A stretch of DNA of 21,971 bases from Lachnospiraceae bacterium (GTDB lineage: Bacteria > Bacillota > Clostridia > Lachnospirales > Lachnospiraceae), in contig DNUZ01000029.1 in the NCBI GenBank assembly GCA_003507655.1, forward strand, positions 13,191 through 35,161, read 5' to 3'. The position numbers and the translations under genes are program-made. Positions 1 through 6,930 of this stretch are shown here, piece after piece. Each line of letters begins with the position of its first letter. Positions within the stretch are counted from its first letter, which is position 1. The notes under the pieces are model-generated. The model was not told the origin of the DNA. It saw nothing but the letters and a program-made list of their open reading frames with translations, and did not search any database.

Positions 1-70
1 CCGTCCATGGCAGCAAAACACTAGACATGAACAGCCAGACTAAGATTTACTAATTTTCTTTCAAAGTCAC

Positions 71-138
71 AAAAGCAGCCCCGGCTTTGTGTCATTTGCC
101 AGCCAATAAGTTGTGAGCCGCCTTTTGATACCCTGATT
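71..138 (-). repeat. Dispersed palindromic repeat, copy 1 (inverted)
   Basis: Read on the minus strand, this stretch begins with an AGGGTATCAAAAGGCGG block. It continues through a TTGGCTGGCAAAT-like middle and ends in AAAGCCGGGGCTGCTTTT. The same order of blocks, with scattered substitutions, appears on the plus strand at 2156-2221. The outer half appears twice, head to head, at 16713-16792. It also contains a small local hairpin (CACAAAAGC with GCTTTGTG). It looks like a non-coding, REP- or MITE-like dispersed element. Bases 1-70 upstream hold nothing I can identify. Confidence 0.6.
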
Positions 139-171
139 CTATTAAGTAAAAAATAAATCCCATAAAACCTA

Positions 172-200
172 TTGATATACTATGAAATAAATATTATAAT
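172..200 (+). promoter_or_regulatory. Sigma-A promoter of the decayed ABC operon
   Basis: A -35 box TTGATA (172-177) and a perfect -10 box TATAAT (195-200) are separated by exactly 17 bases. The expected transcription start is near 207, about 28 bases before the leader ORF. A short palindrome, CTGATTTATCAG (201-212), sits right at the expected start and could be an operator or a 5' hairpin. Confidence 0.75.
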
Positions 201-235
201 CTGATTTATCAGTTAGGAAATGGAGGCGTACTACG

Positions 236-295
236 ATGAGAAAGTTCTATGTGGTTTCAATGGAATATGCATGTTGTTGCTGTCGAATGCAATAA
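236..295 (+). CDS. Putative Cys-run leader peptide (19 aa)
   Basis: This short ORF encodes MRKFYVVSMEYACCCCRMQ. Its GGAGG Shine-Dalgarno (222-226) lies 9 bases before the ATG and it sits directly behind a consensus promoter. Four consecutive Cys codons (TGT TGT TGC TGT, 272-283) near the end are the hallmark of a ribosome-stalling leader that senses charged tRNA-Cys, as in his/trp/leu-type attenuators and Cys-responsive upstream ORFs reported in actinobacteria. Downstream lie the remains of an amino-acid ABC transporter, which would fit a cystine or sulfur-amino-acid uptake operon; that specificity is inference. A weak stem (AATGC at 286-290 with GCATT at 301-305, followed by T's) overlaps the stop codon and could be a poor attenuator. 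The rest of the gap to 407 holds no clear terminator. I do not recognise the peptide as a named family. Confidence 0.6.
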   Translation: MRKFYVVSMEYACCCCRMQ

Positions 296-407
296 TCCCG
301 GGCATTTTTATGCAAAATAATTGTAGAGCAATTTATCTGTGCACAAAAATGTATGGAAAGCAGACATTATATACAGATATAAAACAGAATGATAAACAAG
401 AATCAAA

Positions 408-722
408 ATGAAGAATTTAAAAGTAAAGAAAATTGTTGTAGCAGCGTTAGCACTTATCTGATCAAAAATTATCCGGATATCCCGCTTCAGAAATTTGACT
501 CCTATACAACAGCAAAAGAGGCATTTGAGAACGGAACCTCTGTTGCATGGGCAAATGACAGTCACCAAAGGAAATGATACCTTATTAGACTGGATCAATG
601 AGGAAATTAAAACCTTAGGTGAAGAACAGTTCTTCCATGCAGATTATGAAGAAACCTTAAAAGATACTTATGGCTCAGAATATGAGGACAGTCTTGTTGT
701 AGAAGGCGGAGAGACCAAATAA
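408..722 (+). pseudogene. Amino-acid ABC transporter substrate-binding protein, decayed
   Basis: This is a broken lipoprotein/periplasmic binding protein of the polar amino-acid uptake family (SBP_bac_3). The ATG at 408 starts a signal-peptide-like stretch, MKNLKVKKIVVAALALI, which hits a stop at once. In another frame the middle of the protein follows (IKNYPDIPLQKFDSYTTAKEAFENGTSVAWAND). A third frame then carries the C-terminal lobe (VTKGNDTLLDWINEEIKTLG...) and ends at 722. Intact members are about 260-290 residues, so roughly two thirds is gone through at least two internal deletions near 455 and 560, each of which breaks the frame. The permease remnant follows after 37 bases. The family assignment rests on these fragments in the right order. 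The substrate cannot be read from what remains. Confidence 0.75.
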
Positions 723-759
723 CAGGAGAATTTAGAAACAGGAAGAAGAGAGCAGTTAC

Positions 760-1046
760 ATGAATTGGGAATTTATCGTGGAATATCTGCCCTTGTATGA
801 AAAAGCGACAGTTCTCACAGTCAGAATAGGACTGCTTGGAATTGCTTTCGCAATTCTTGTCGGATTTGCCTGTGCAATGGTGCAATACCACAGGATTCCG
901 GTGGTAAGACAGATCGTAGCAGTATATATTGAACTCAGCAGAAATACCCCTCTGCTGGTTCAATTGTTTTTCATTTATTGCTGCCGGTATCTGTTTTAGG
1001 CAGCTTACTCGAAAGGAGGTTGCGTCGTGCCGGATTTGGGGATTGA
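760..1046 (+). pseudogene. Amino-acid ABC permease 1, internally deleted
   Basis: The first frame encodes about 73 residues of a HisM/GlnP-type permease N-terminus. It has one membrane segment (AFAILVGFACAMVQ area) and the family motif ELSRNTPLLVQLFFIY, and stops at 999. The authentic C-terminus continues in another frame across the junction near 975 (LLPVSVLGSLLERRLRRAGF) and stops at 1044-1046. So both ends survive while the central transmembrane core, including the ATPase-contacting EAA loop, is deleted and the frame is lost. Intact members are about 215-230 residues. The surviving C-terminal codons overlap the ribosome binding site and start of the next gene, as is usual in these operons. 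The product cannot be a working permease. Confidence 0.75.
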
Positions 1047-1332
1047 TGTTCTATTAAAAGGAAGCAATATGCTTCGGCTGTTACAGGGAGTGGGCGTTGC
1101 CGTACAGATCAGCCTGGTTTCGATTGCGATCAGTATGCCGTTGGGCATCGTGGTCGGTTCTCTGATGACCGTAAAAACTAAGCATGAAATGCAGTTTGCA
1201 AAAGCAGTAGCAGACCGTGTGATCTTTATGGATGGAGGACAGATCGTAGAGGAAAATGAACCGAAGGAATTCTTTGAACATCCGAAGACAGAAAGAGCAA
1301 AACAGTTTTTAAATGTGTTCTCCTTTGAATAA
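1027..1332 (+). pseudogene. Permease 2 N-terminus joined in frame to ABC ATPase C-terminus
   Basis: A GTG start at 1027 has a near-perfect AAAGGAGG (1012-1019). Residues 1-51 are the start of a second HisM-type permease, with one membrane segment (VAVQISLVSIAISMPLGIVV). From about residue 52 the sequence becomes the end of a GlnQ-type ATPase: THEM-like HEMQFAKAVADRVIFMDGG, then QIVEENEPKEFFEHPKTERA to the C-terminus. The H-loop His is kept, while the Walker A, Q-loop, signature and Walker B regions are gone. A deletion of roughly 1.3 kb, judged from normal family lengths, must have removed the rest of the permease and most of the ATPase yet left one open frame of 101 codons. It could be translated, but function as a transporter part is very unlikely. 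Confidence 0.75.
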
Positions 1333-1346
1333 TATGGTAAGAACGG

Positions 1347-1375
1347 TTGCATCTGTCGGCTAAGAGGGATATACT
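1347..1375 (+). promoter_or_regulatory. Promoter of the transaldolase gene
   Basis: TTGCAT (1347-1352) and TATACT (1370-1375) are spaced by 17 bases, just after the end of the ABC remnant and 31 bases before the transaldolase ATG. This gives the intact gene its own promoter, independent of the decayed operon. Confidence 0.55.
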
Positions 1376-1405
1376 TTTAGAAAGAAAAGCACAGGAGGAG
1401 AACCG

Positions 1406-2059
1406 ATGAAATTTTTCTTAGATACAGCAAAAGTAGAAGACATTAAAAAAGCAAACGATATGGGAGTCATCTGCGGTGTGACCACGAATCCGTCCCTGAT
1501 CGCAAAAGAAGGAAGGGATTTTAACGAGGTGATCGCAGAAATCGCTTCTATCGTGGACGGACCGATCAGCGGTGAAGTCAAAGCAACGACACAGGATGCA
1601 GAGGGCATGATCGCAGAAGGACGCGAGATTGCAGCCATCCATCCGAATATGGTCGTGAAGATTCCAATGACCGTGGAAGGTTTAAAAGCAACAAAAGTAT
1701 TATCCAGTGAAGGAATCAAAATCAATGTTACCCTGATCTTTACGGCAAATCAGGCATTGCTTGCAGCAAGAGCAGGTGCTGCTTATGTTTCCCCATTTTT
1801 GGGAAGACTCGATGATATTTCGGTTGCCGGTATCAATCTGGTAAAAGATATCGTGCAGATTTTTAAGGCAGGAGATATCCATACGGAGATCATTGCAGCA
1901 AGTATCCGCAATCCGATCCATGTAACAGATTGTGCAATGGCAGGAGCAGACATCGCAACCGTGCCATATTCCGTGTTAGAGGCAATGACCAAGCATCCGC
2001 TGACAGATGCCGGAATCGAAAAATTTGTGAAAGACTATCAGGCAGTATTTCACGACTAG
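1406..2059 (+). CDS. tal: Transaldolase, TalC/FSA family
   Basis: This 217-residue protein has the size and sequence of the small, single-domain transaldolase/fructose-6-phosphate aldolase (TalC/FSA) family. It acts in the cytoplasm, moving a dihydroxyacetone unit between sugar phosphates in the non-oxidative pentose phosphate pathway. Visible motifs are the N-terminal [14 protein letters not shown] and [13 protein letters not shown], the Schiff-base lysine K85 in [26 protein letters not shown], and SPFLGRLDD. Glu in SGEV, and NVTLIF rather than the GTAVY of E. coli FSA, point to true transaldolase activity rather than F6P aldolase; this is inference from known family differences. An AGGAGG lies 8-10 bases before the ATG. 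It has its own promoter and terminator, so it is a single-gene unit behind the dead transporter operon. Confidence 0.93.
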   Translation: MKFFLDTAKVEDIKKANDMGVICGVTTNPSLIAKEGRDFNEVIAEIASIVDGPISGEVKATTQDAEGMIAEGREIAAIHPNMVVKIPMTVEGLKATKVLSSEGIKINVTLIFTANQALLAARAGAAYVSPFLGRLDDISVAGINLVKDIVQIFKAGDIHTEIIAASIRNPIHVTDCAMAGADIATVPYSVLEAMTKHPLTDAGIEKFVKDYQAVFHD

Positions 2060-2100
2060 ATTTAGAGATATATATTAAAAATTACATAAGGAATGACAGA

Positions 2101-2146
2101 AATCAGGGAATCCAAACCGAGATCGAAAGGATTCCCTGATTTTTTT
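2101..2146 (+). terminator. Rho-independent terminator after transaldolase
   Basis: A perfect 13-bp stem (AATCAGGGAATCC at 2101-2113 with GGATTCCCTGATT at 2129-2141) is followed by a run of T's to 2146, 42 bases past the stop codon. Confidence 0.92.
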
Positions 2147-2155
2147 GTGCTATGG

Positions 2156-2221
2156 GATTAGGGTGTCAAAAGGTGGTTTCAAGTTTTTTGATTGCAAATT
2201 GCCCAAAGCCGGGTCTGTTTT
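2156..2221 (+). repeat. Dispersed palindromic repeat, copy 2
   Basis: The first 30 bases match the start of the copy at 16718 with a single difference (GATTAGGGTGTCAAAAGG then T/C). The remainder aligns with the inverted copy at 71-138 through its GCAAAT and AAAGCCGGG.CTG.TTTT blocks. It lies ten bases past the transaldolase terminator. Together with copy 1 it brackets the ABC remnant and the transaldolase gene as inverted repeats about 2 kb apart. Confidence 0.6.
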
Positions 2222-2258
2222 GTTCCGTTGTACGAACATAAGAAAATCTAAGAAAAAT

Positions 2259-2271
2259 TTGGTCTGACCAA
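2259..2271. promoter_or_regulatory. FadR/LldR-type (GntR family) operator-like palindrome
   Basis: TTGGTCTGACCAA is a perfect 13-base palindrome matching the TGGTnnnACCA core bound by FCD-type GntR regulators such as LldR, PdhR and FadR. A second AGACCA follows directly (2271-2276), making an overlapping TGGTCT...AGACCA repeat. It lies about 75 bases before the [2Fe-2S] remnant. No GntR gene is present in the window, so the site is an orphan if it was ever functional. Confidence 0.45.
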
Positions 2272-2345
2272 GACCATAAATTATAAAGAGAGAATATTAG
2301 TGATTGTGTCAATTGTAAAGTGCTGTATTTCCTAATAAAATTTAA

Positions 2346-2567
2346 TTGTTAAGAAGTTCACATAGTTATAAAAATGGAATCGCAGCACCGTCACACTGTC
2401 GAAGCGGAGAATGTGGCTGGTGTCATTCCCGACTGGTAGCAGGAGATGTCTATATGCCGACATCCGTAGACGGACGGCGTGAGGCGGATAAAAAATTCGG
2501 ATATATCCATCCGTGTGTAACATTCCCGCTGTCTGATCTGACAATGGAAGTTCCCACCGTGCGATAG
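2346..2567 (+). pseudogene. C-terminal [2Fe-2S] ferredoxin-domain remnant
   Basis: From about 2373 the frame reads NGIAAPSHCRSGECGWCHS, then a stretch ending GYIHPCVTFPLSDLTMEVP, and stops at 2567. The C-X4-C-X2-C followed by a distant C is the plant-type [2Fe-2S] cluster pattern. The order is that of the C-terminal ferredoxin domain found at the end of oxidoreductases such as flavin-dependent ferredoxin reductases. Everything upstream of the cluster motif is missing, including the beta-grasp N-terminal half. The stretch 2346-2372 has no family resemblance and no ribosome binding site. I read it as a stub left by deletion of a larger gene; the parent enzyme cannot be named. Confidence 0.6.
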
Positions 2568-2641
2568 GACGCGTGTGAAATCATTGTAAGATCAAAGGAT
2601 GTATAGAACAGAAGATAGATAGAGTAAGACGATTAGAAAAG

Positions 2642-2669
2642 GAAGCATTTAAAAAAGTGTTTCTTTTTT
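2642..2669 (+). terminator. Likely terminator after the ferredoxin remnant
   Basis: GAAGCATT pairs with AGTGTTTC (two G-U pairs) around a short A-rich loop and is followed by six T's. It lies about 75 bases past the ferredoxin stub. The rest of 2570-2823 holds only an unrecognised 35-codon open stretch (about 2675-2787, ending IASLRHPAFAVL), probably another gene scrap. Confidence 0.5.
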
Positions 2670-2823
2670 CAGTATAGCCCAAAAGGGTATTGCTATTACG
2701 CTTGGGAACGAAAGGAGTCCGAAACGATAAAGTCATCCTTGCGGATACGATTGCCAGTTTACGGCATCCGGCATTCGCTGTGCTGTAAAACCACAGTCGA
2801 ATGGACAGATGCGTCAAAAAACT

Positions 2824-3921
2824 TCAGGAGTTATAAAATTCAATCATATGCTCTAGTCTGGAACTCATATTTTCCATCAGGGCATCGACAAGAACCAAAG
2901 CTGCCATAGATTCTACTACTACGACGGCTCTTGGTACAATGACAGGATCATGCCGGCCCTTGATCTCTAGAGTGATGTTTTCGCCGGAACGGTTTACCGT
3001 CTGCTGGGCTTTAAAGATCGAAGGAGTCGGCTTGACTGCCGCACGAAGCACGATCGGAGCACCATCGCTCATGCCGCCTAAGATACCGCCGGCATGATTC
3101 GTCTTTTTACATACATTTCCGTTTTCATCATAGAAAAAAGCATCATTGTTTTCACTTCCCTTTGCAAAAGAAGTTAAGAATCCATCCCCGATCTCAAAGC
3201 CTTTTACGGCACCGATAGAAAAAATGGCTTTTGCAAGATCTGCATCGAGTTTATCAAAAACAGGTTCCCCGATTCCGGCAGGCATACCATCAATAATACA
3301 TTCGATCACACCGCCGGAAGAGTCATGCTCCTGCATACAGGTGTCTAAGTAAGCAGATGCTTTTGCGGCAGCGTCCGCATCCGGCATATAGAGTGCATTA
3401 TTTGCAATTTCTGCTAAATCTAAAGTAGAAATGGAGATGTCGCCGATGGATTTGGTATAAGCGGTCAGGTTAATGCCGAGTTCTTTTAAGATCTTTGCGG
3501 CAACAGCACCGGCAGCAACCCTTCCGATCGTTTCACGTCCGGAGGAACGGCCACCTCCGCGGTAATCGCGGAAACCGTATTTTGCGTCAAAGGTATAGTC
3601 CGCATGTCCGGGACGGTAGCAGGCAGCAATTTCGCTGTAATCTTTGGATTTCTGGTTGCAGTTGTATACAACGAGAGAAATCGGAGTTCCGGTGGTTTTT
3701 CCTTCAAAGACACCAGAGAGGATCTCTACCGCATCATCTTCCTTCCTGGGGGTCGTAAACCGGGATTGTCCGGGTTTTCTTCTATTTAAATAAAGCTGGA
3801 TATCCTCACTGCTCAAAGAAAGTCCTGCCGGACAGCCGTCGATGACAACACCGACACCGGCTCCGTGGGATTCTCCCCAGGTAGTGATCTTAAATTGCTT
3901 TCCAAATGTTGAACCTGCCAT
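2824..3921 (-). CDS. aroC: Chorismate synthase
   Basis: This 365-residue enzyme catalyses the last shikimate-pathway step, anti-elimination of phosphate from EPSP to give chorismate, and needs reduced FMN. Family signatures are all visible: the N-terminal [18 protein letters not shown], the [17 protein letters not shown] stretch here reading [20 protein letters not shown], the [12 protein letters not shown] helix, and near the C-terminus [18 protein letters not shown]. Length is normal for the family. The ATG has a good AAGGAGA on the minus strand. The gene is divergent from tgt, with about 130 bases between the two starts. No other aro gene is nearby and no clear terminator follows the stop at 2824. 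Confidence 0.96.
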   Translation of the reverse strand: MAGSTFGKQFKITTWGESHGAGVGVVIDGCPAGLSLSSEDIQLYLNRRKPGQSRFTTPRKEDDAVEILSGVFEGKTTGTPISLVVYNCNQKSKDYSEIAACYRPGHADYTFDAKYGFRDYRGGGRSSGRETIGRVAAGAVAAKILKELGINLTAYTKSIGDISISTLDLAEIANNALYMPDADAAAKASAYLDTCMQEHDSSGGVIECIIDGMPAGIGEPVFDKLDADLAKAIFSIGAVKGFEIGDGFLTSFAKGSENNDAFFYDENGNVCKKTNHAGGILGGMSDGAPIVLRAAVKPTPSIFKAQQTVNRSGENITLEIKGRHDPVIVPRAVVVVESMAALVLVDALMENMSSRLEHMIEFYNS

Positions 3922-3995
3922 ATATGTAAAGTCTCCTTTTTATAGTCTGGCTTTATTGTAGCAGAGAGAAAAAAAGTTTGCAATGCGTATCGGAC

Positions 3996-4024
3996 TGTAC
4001 ATTTTTATTTCTAAAGGTTATAAT
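3996..4024 (+). promoter_or_regulatory. Promoter of tgt
   Basis: A perfect TATAAT (4019-4024) stands 17 bases after a weak -35 match, TGTACA (3996-4001), and 27 bases before the tgt ATG at 4052. This argues against the upstream in-frame ATG at 3983, which would lie inside the promoter. Confidence 0.6.
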
Positions 4025-4051
4025 AGAGCAACAGACAAGAGGAGAACAGAT

Positions 4052-5206
4052 ATGTATAAATTGATCAAAAAAGATGGAAATGCAAAGCGGGGAGAATTTC
4101 ATACCGTGCATGGTGTCATCCAGACCCCGGTATTTATGAATGTTGGAACCGTGGCAGCCATTAAAGGGGCTGTTTCTACGGAAGATTTAGAACAGATAAA
4201 GACACAGGTAGAGTTGTCAAATACCTATCATCTGCATGTGCGTCCGGGAGATCAGCTGATCAAAGAATTAGGCGGACTGCATAAATTTATGGTATGGGAC
4301 AAGCCAATCTTAACGGATTCCGGCGGATTTCAGGTGTTTTCTTTAGCAACCTTACGAAAGATTAAAGAAGAAGGCGTTTATTTCCATTCCCATGTGGACG
4401 GCAGAAAAATTTTTATGGGACCGGAGGAGAGTATGCAGATCCAGTCCAATCTCGCTTCCACGATCGCCATGGCATTTGATGAGTGCCCAAGTAGTGTGGC
4501 AGAACGCTCTTATGTGGAAAATTCCGTGGCACGGACAACCCGCTGGTTAGAACGCTGCAAAAAAGAAATGGCACGCTTAAATTCCTTAGAAGATACCATC
4601 AATAAAAACCAGATGCTTTTTGGGATTAATCAGGGAGCCATTTTTGAGGATATCCGTATTGACCATGCAAAGCGGATCGCAGAGATGGATTTAGACGGTT
4701 ATGCGATCGGCGGACTTGCGGTTGGTGAGAGCCATGAAGAGATGTATCACATCATTGAAGCCGTTGTACCGCATCTTCCGGTAGAAAAACCGACTTATCT
4801 GATGGGCGTTGGAACACCGGCAAATATTTTAGAAGGGGTAGAAAGAGGCGTTGACTTCTTTGACTGTGTTTATCCGACCAGAAACGGACGGCACGGACAC
4901 CTTTATACGAATCAGGGAAAGATCAATCTCTTTAATAAGAAGTATGAAAAAGATATGCGTCCGATCGAAGAGGGATGCCAGTGCCCAGCATGCAGACGAT
5001 ATTCAAGAGCATACATCCGTCATCTGTTAAAGGCAAAGGAGATGTTAGGAATGCGTCTTTGCGTTCTGCACAACCTTTATTTTTACAATACCATGATGGA
5101 AGAGATCCGGGATGCGATCGAAAAAGGGGCATATCAGTCGTACAAAGAAGAAAAATTATATGGTATGGGACAGCTTACGTCCGGCATCAGCAAGGGAGAT
5201 CTGTAA
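4052..5206 (+). CDS. tgt: tRNA-guanine transglycosylase
   Basis: This 384-residue queuine/preQ1 tRNA-ribosyltransferase swaps guanine-34 of tRNAs with GUN anticodons for preQ1, the step before queuosine completion. Visible features are the active-site Asp89 in LTDSGGFQVFSL, the nucleophile Asp at about 271 in DFFDCVYPTRNGRHG, and the zinc site CQCPACRRYSRAYIRHLL near residue 310. The start at 4052 is chosen because MYKLIKKDGNAKRGEFHT is the family N-terminus and a GAGGAGA precedes it; an in-frame ATG at 3983 overlaps the promoter. tgt followed by yajC is a classic bacterial pairing. Here secDF does not follow yajC. Confidence 0.96.
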   Translation: MYKLIKKDGNAKRGEFHTVHGVIQTPVFMNVGTVAAIKGAVSTEDLEQIKTQVELSNTYHLHVRPGDQLIKELGGLHKFMVWDKPILTDSGGFQVFSLATLRKIKEEGVYFHSHVDGRKIFMGPEESMQIQSNLASTIAMAFDECPSSVAERSYVENSVARTTRWLERCKKEMARLNSLEDTINKNQMLFGINQGAIFEDIRIDHAKRIAEMDLDGYAIGGLAVGESHEEMYHIIEAVVPHLPVEKPTYLMGVGTPANILEGVERGVDFFDCVYPTRNGRHGHLYTNQGKINLFNKKYEKDMRPIEEGCQCPACRRYSRAYIRHLLKAKEMLGMRLCVLHNLYFYNTMMEEIRDAIEKGAYQSYKEEKLYGMGQLTSGISKGDL

Positions 5207-5233
5207 AAAGTTTGAGAATAATGGGAAAAAGTA

Positions 5234-5262
5234 TTGATGAAAAAGGATTTTTTAGGTACAAT
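5234..5262 (+). promoter_or_regulatory. Promoter of yajC
   Basis: TTGATG (5234-5239), a 17-base spacer and TACAAT (5257-5262) lie in the 91-base gap between tgt and yajC. yajC can therefore be transcribed separately as well as by read-through from tgt. Confidence 0.6.
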
Positions 5263-5297
5263 AGGGAAAGTGAGTTAGAGATTTAGGAGGAAAAAAT

Positions 5298-5615
5298 ATG
5301 TATATTTTAGCAATGAGTAAAGCAGGCGGCACAATCGGAATGCTTCTTTGGATTATTGTATTATTCGGATTCATGTATTTCTTCATGGCTCGTCCACAGA
5401 AACAGGAGCAGAAGAGAAAAGAAGCAATGCGTGCAGATTTAGCAATCGGAGATACTGTTCTTACTACCAGCGGATTCTACGGAACCGTTATTGACATCAA
5501 TGATGACACAGTGATCATCGAGTTTGGTAACAATAAGAACTGCCGTATCCCTGCTCAGAAAGCAGCAATTTCAGCCGTAGAAAAACCGGACGATGCAGTA
5601 GAAGAGTCCAAATAA
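5298..5615 (+). CDS. yajC: Preprotein translocase subunit YajC
   Basis: This 105-residue membrane protein belongs to the SecDF-YajC accessory complex of the Sec translocase. It has a short extracytoplasmic N-terminus, a single transmembrane helix (about residues 13-32, TIGMLLWIIVLFGFMYFFMA), the conserved RPQKQEQKRKEAM turn into the cytoplasm, and the YajC core (LAIGDTVLTTSGFYGTVIDI). An acidic tail ends the protein. A TTAGGAGGA ribosome binding site precedes the ATG. It sits 91 bases after tgt. secD and secF, the usual neighbours, are not found downstream; a terminator closes the unit. Confidence 0.93.
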   Translation: MYILAMSKAGGTIGMLLWIIVLFGFMYFFMARPQKQEQKRKEAMRADLAIGDTVLTTSGFYGTVIDINDDTVIIEFGNNKNCRIPAQKAAISAVEKPDDAVEESK

Positions 5616-5649
5616 AGAGCGGACATGCTGACAGGATGTTAGACAATGG

Positions 5650-5689
5650 AAAGCAGACCAGTTTTCGTAGGAAGGCTGTTCTGCTTTTT
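5650..5689 (+). terminator. Terminator after yajC
   Basis: An 8-bp stem AAAGCAGA (5650-5657) / TCTGCTTT (5680-5687) is extended inward by CAG/CTG after one mismatch and followed by T's. It lies 35 bases past the yajC stop. Confidence 0.8.
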
Positions 5690-5744
5690 ACTTTCTATTC
5701 CATACAGTTATAGAATACATAAAAAAGAATAATAACAATTCATG

Positions 5745-5773
5745 TTGAAATCAAATCCTAAATATACTATGAT
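5745..5773 (+). promoter_or_regulatory. Promoter of leuB-ilvD-ilvB
   Basis: TTGAAA (5745-5750), a 17-base spacer and TATGAT (5768-5773) lie 39 bases before the leuB ATG. The implied 5' leader is only about 35 bases, so there is no room for a T-box or a Leu/Ile/Val leader peptide. Any control is likely at the promoter. Confidence 0.7.
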
Positions 5774-5812
5774 ATTATGAAGTATTAAAATAGCACAGGA
5801 GGTAGTACGGCA

Positions 5813-6919
5813 ATGAAATTTCGAGTGGGAGTCATTTCCGGTGACGGGATCGGACCGGAAATCGTAAAAGAAGCAAAAAAAGTATTAGATAAAGTAGGAA
5901 GCGAATTCGGACATGAATTCGAGTATGAAGAAATTTTAATGGGCGGATGCTCCATAGATGCAACCGGAGTACCGTTGACAGATGAGGCGATCGAAGCAGC
6001 AAAAGCGTCAGATGCAGTATTGATGGGTTCCATCGGTGGCAATACCAGCACTTCACCATGGTACACGCTCCCGCCAAATTTAAGACCGGAGGCAGGCTTA
6101 CTTAAATTGAGAAAAGCATTGAATCTTTTTGCAAATTTAAGACCTGCATACCTGTATGAAGAATTAAAAGAGGCATGCCCGTTGCGGGAGGACATTATCG
6201 GGGACGGCTTTGATATGATGATCATGAGGGAACTGACCGGAGGACTCTACTTTGGAGACCGTGTGACCGAAGAGCGTAACGGAGTCATGACAGCCGTAGA
6301 TACCCTTACATATAATGAGAATGAGATTCGAAGAATTGCAGTCCGTGGTTTTGACATTGCAATGAAGCGTAGAAAAAAAGTAACCAGCGTGGACAAAGCA
6401 AATGTGTTAGATTCTTCGAGACTTTGGAGAAAAGTGGTAGAGGAAGTGGCAAAGGACTATCCGGAAGTGTCCTATGAGCATATGTTAGTGGATAACTGTG
6501 CGATGCAGCTTGTCAAAGACCCGGCACAGTTTGATGTGATCTTAACAGAGAATATGTTTGGAGATATTTTATCCGATGAAGCAAGCATGGTGACCGGTTC
6601 GATCGGAATGTTATCCTCTGCAAGTTTAAATGAGACAAAATTCGGACTTTATGAGCCAAGCGGCGGTTCAGCACCGGATATTGCAGGAAAAGGAATTGCA
6701 AATCCGATCGCAACGATCTTAAGTGCGGCTATGATGCTTCGTTATTCCTTTGATTTAGATGCAGAAGCAGATGCAGTGGAAAATGCTGTAAAACAGGTGT
6801 TAAAAGACAAATACCGCACGATCGACATTATGCCGCAGGAGGCAGAGCGCGCAGGAGAAGTGACACAGGTAGGTACCTCTAAAATGGGTGATCTGATCTG
6901 TGAGAGAATACAGAAATAA
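5813..6919 (+). CDS. leuB: 3-isopropylmalate dehydrogenase
   Basis: This 368-residue enzyme oxidises and decarboxylates 3-isopropylmalate to 2-ketoisocaproate with NAD+, the third leucine step. Motifs are [16 protein letters not shown] at the N-terminus, the substrate loop [17 protein letters not shown] with its arginines, and [14 protein letters not shown]. The metal/catalytic Lys and Asp region reads [19 protein letters not shown], and the NAD-binding stretch [20 protein letters not shown]. Length is typical. An AGGAGGT precedes the ATG. ilvD begins 11 bases after the stop, so this is the first gene of a leuB-ilvD-ilvB unit. leuA and leuCD must be elsewhere. Confidence 0.96.
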   Translation: MKFRVGVISGDGIGPEIVKEAKKVLDKVGSEFGHEFEYEEILMGGCSIDATGVPLTDEAIEAAKASDAVLMGSIGGNTSTSPWYTLPPNLRPEAGLLKLRKALNLFANLRPAYLYEELKEACPLREDIIGDGFDMMIMRELTGGLYFGDRVTEERNGVMTAVDTLTYNENEIRRIAVRGFDIAMKRRKKVTSVDKANVLDSSRLWRKVVEEVAKDYPEVSYEHMLVDNCAMQLVKDPAQFDVILTENMFGDILSDEASMVTGSIGMLSSASLNETKFGLYEPSGGSAPDIAGKGIANPIATILSAAMMLRYSFDLDAEADAVENAVKQVLKDKYRTIDIMPQEAERAGEVTQVGTSKMGDLICERIQK

Positions 6920-6930
6920 GGAGAATAGAT

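Noticed and set aside
220..411. A 63-codon open frame starting at 220 with an ATG inside the GGAGG region
   Set aside because: It has no ribosome binding site of its own and no resemblance to a protein. It overlaps the better-supported 19-codon leader ORF in another frame.
607..963. Minus-strand open frame opposite the ABC remnant
   Set aside because: It is a shadow of the binding protein and permease fragments, with no ribosome binding site and an unlikely composition rich in Cys, His and Ser.
2581..2817. Minus-strand open frame downstream of aroC
   Set aside because: It has no ribosome binding site and no family resemblance, and it runs across the reverse of a plus-strand terminator.
3983..4051. 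Upstream in-frame start for tgt
   Set aside because: It would lie inside the tgt promoter. The family N-terminus and the GAGGAGA both support 4052.
5690..5812. T-box or Leu/Ile/Val leader peptide before leuB
   Set aside because: The promoter at 5745-5773 leaves a leader of only about 35 bases, with no T-box core and no run of branched-chain codons. A possible CodY-like site near 5737 matched too poorly to claim.
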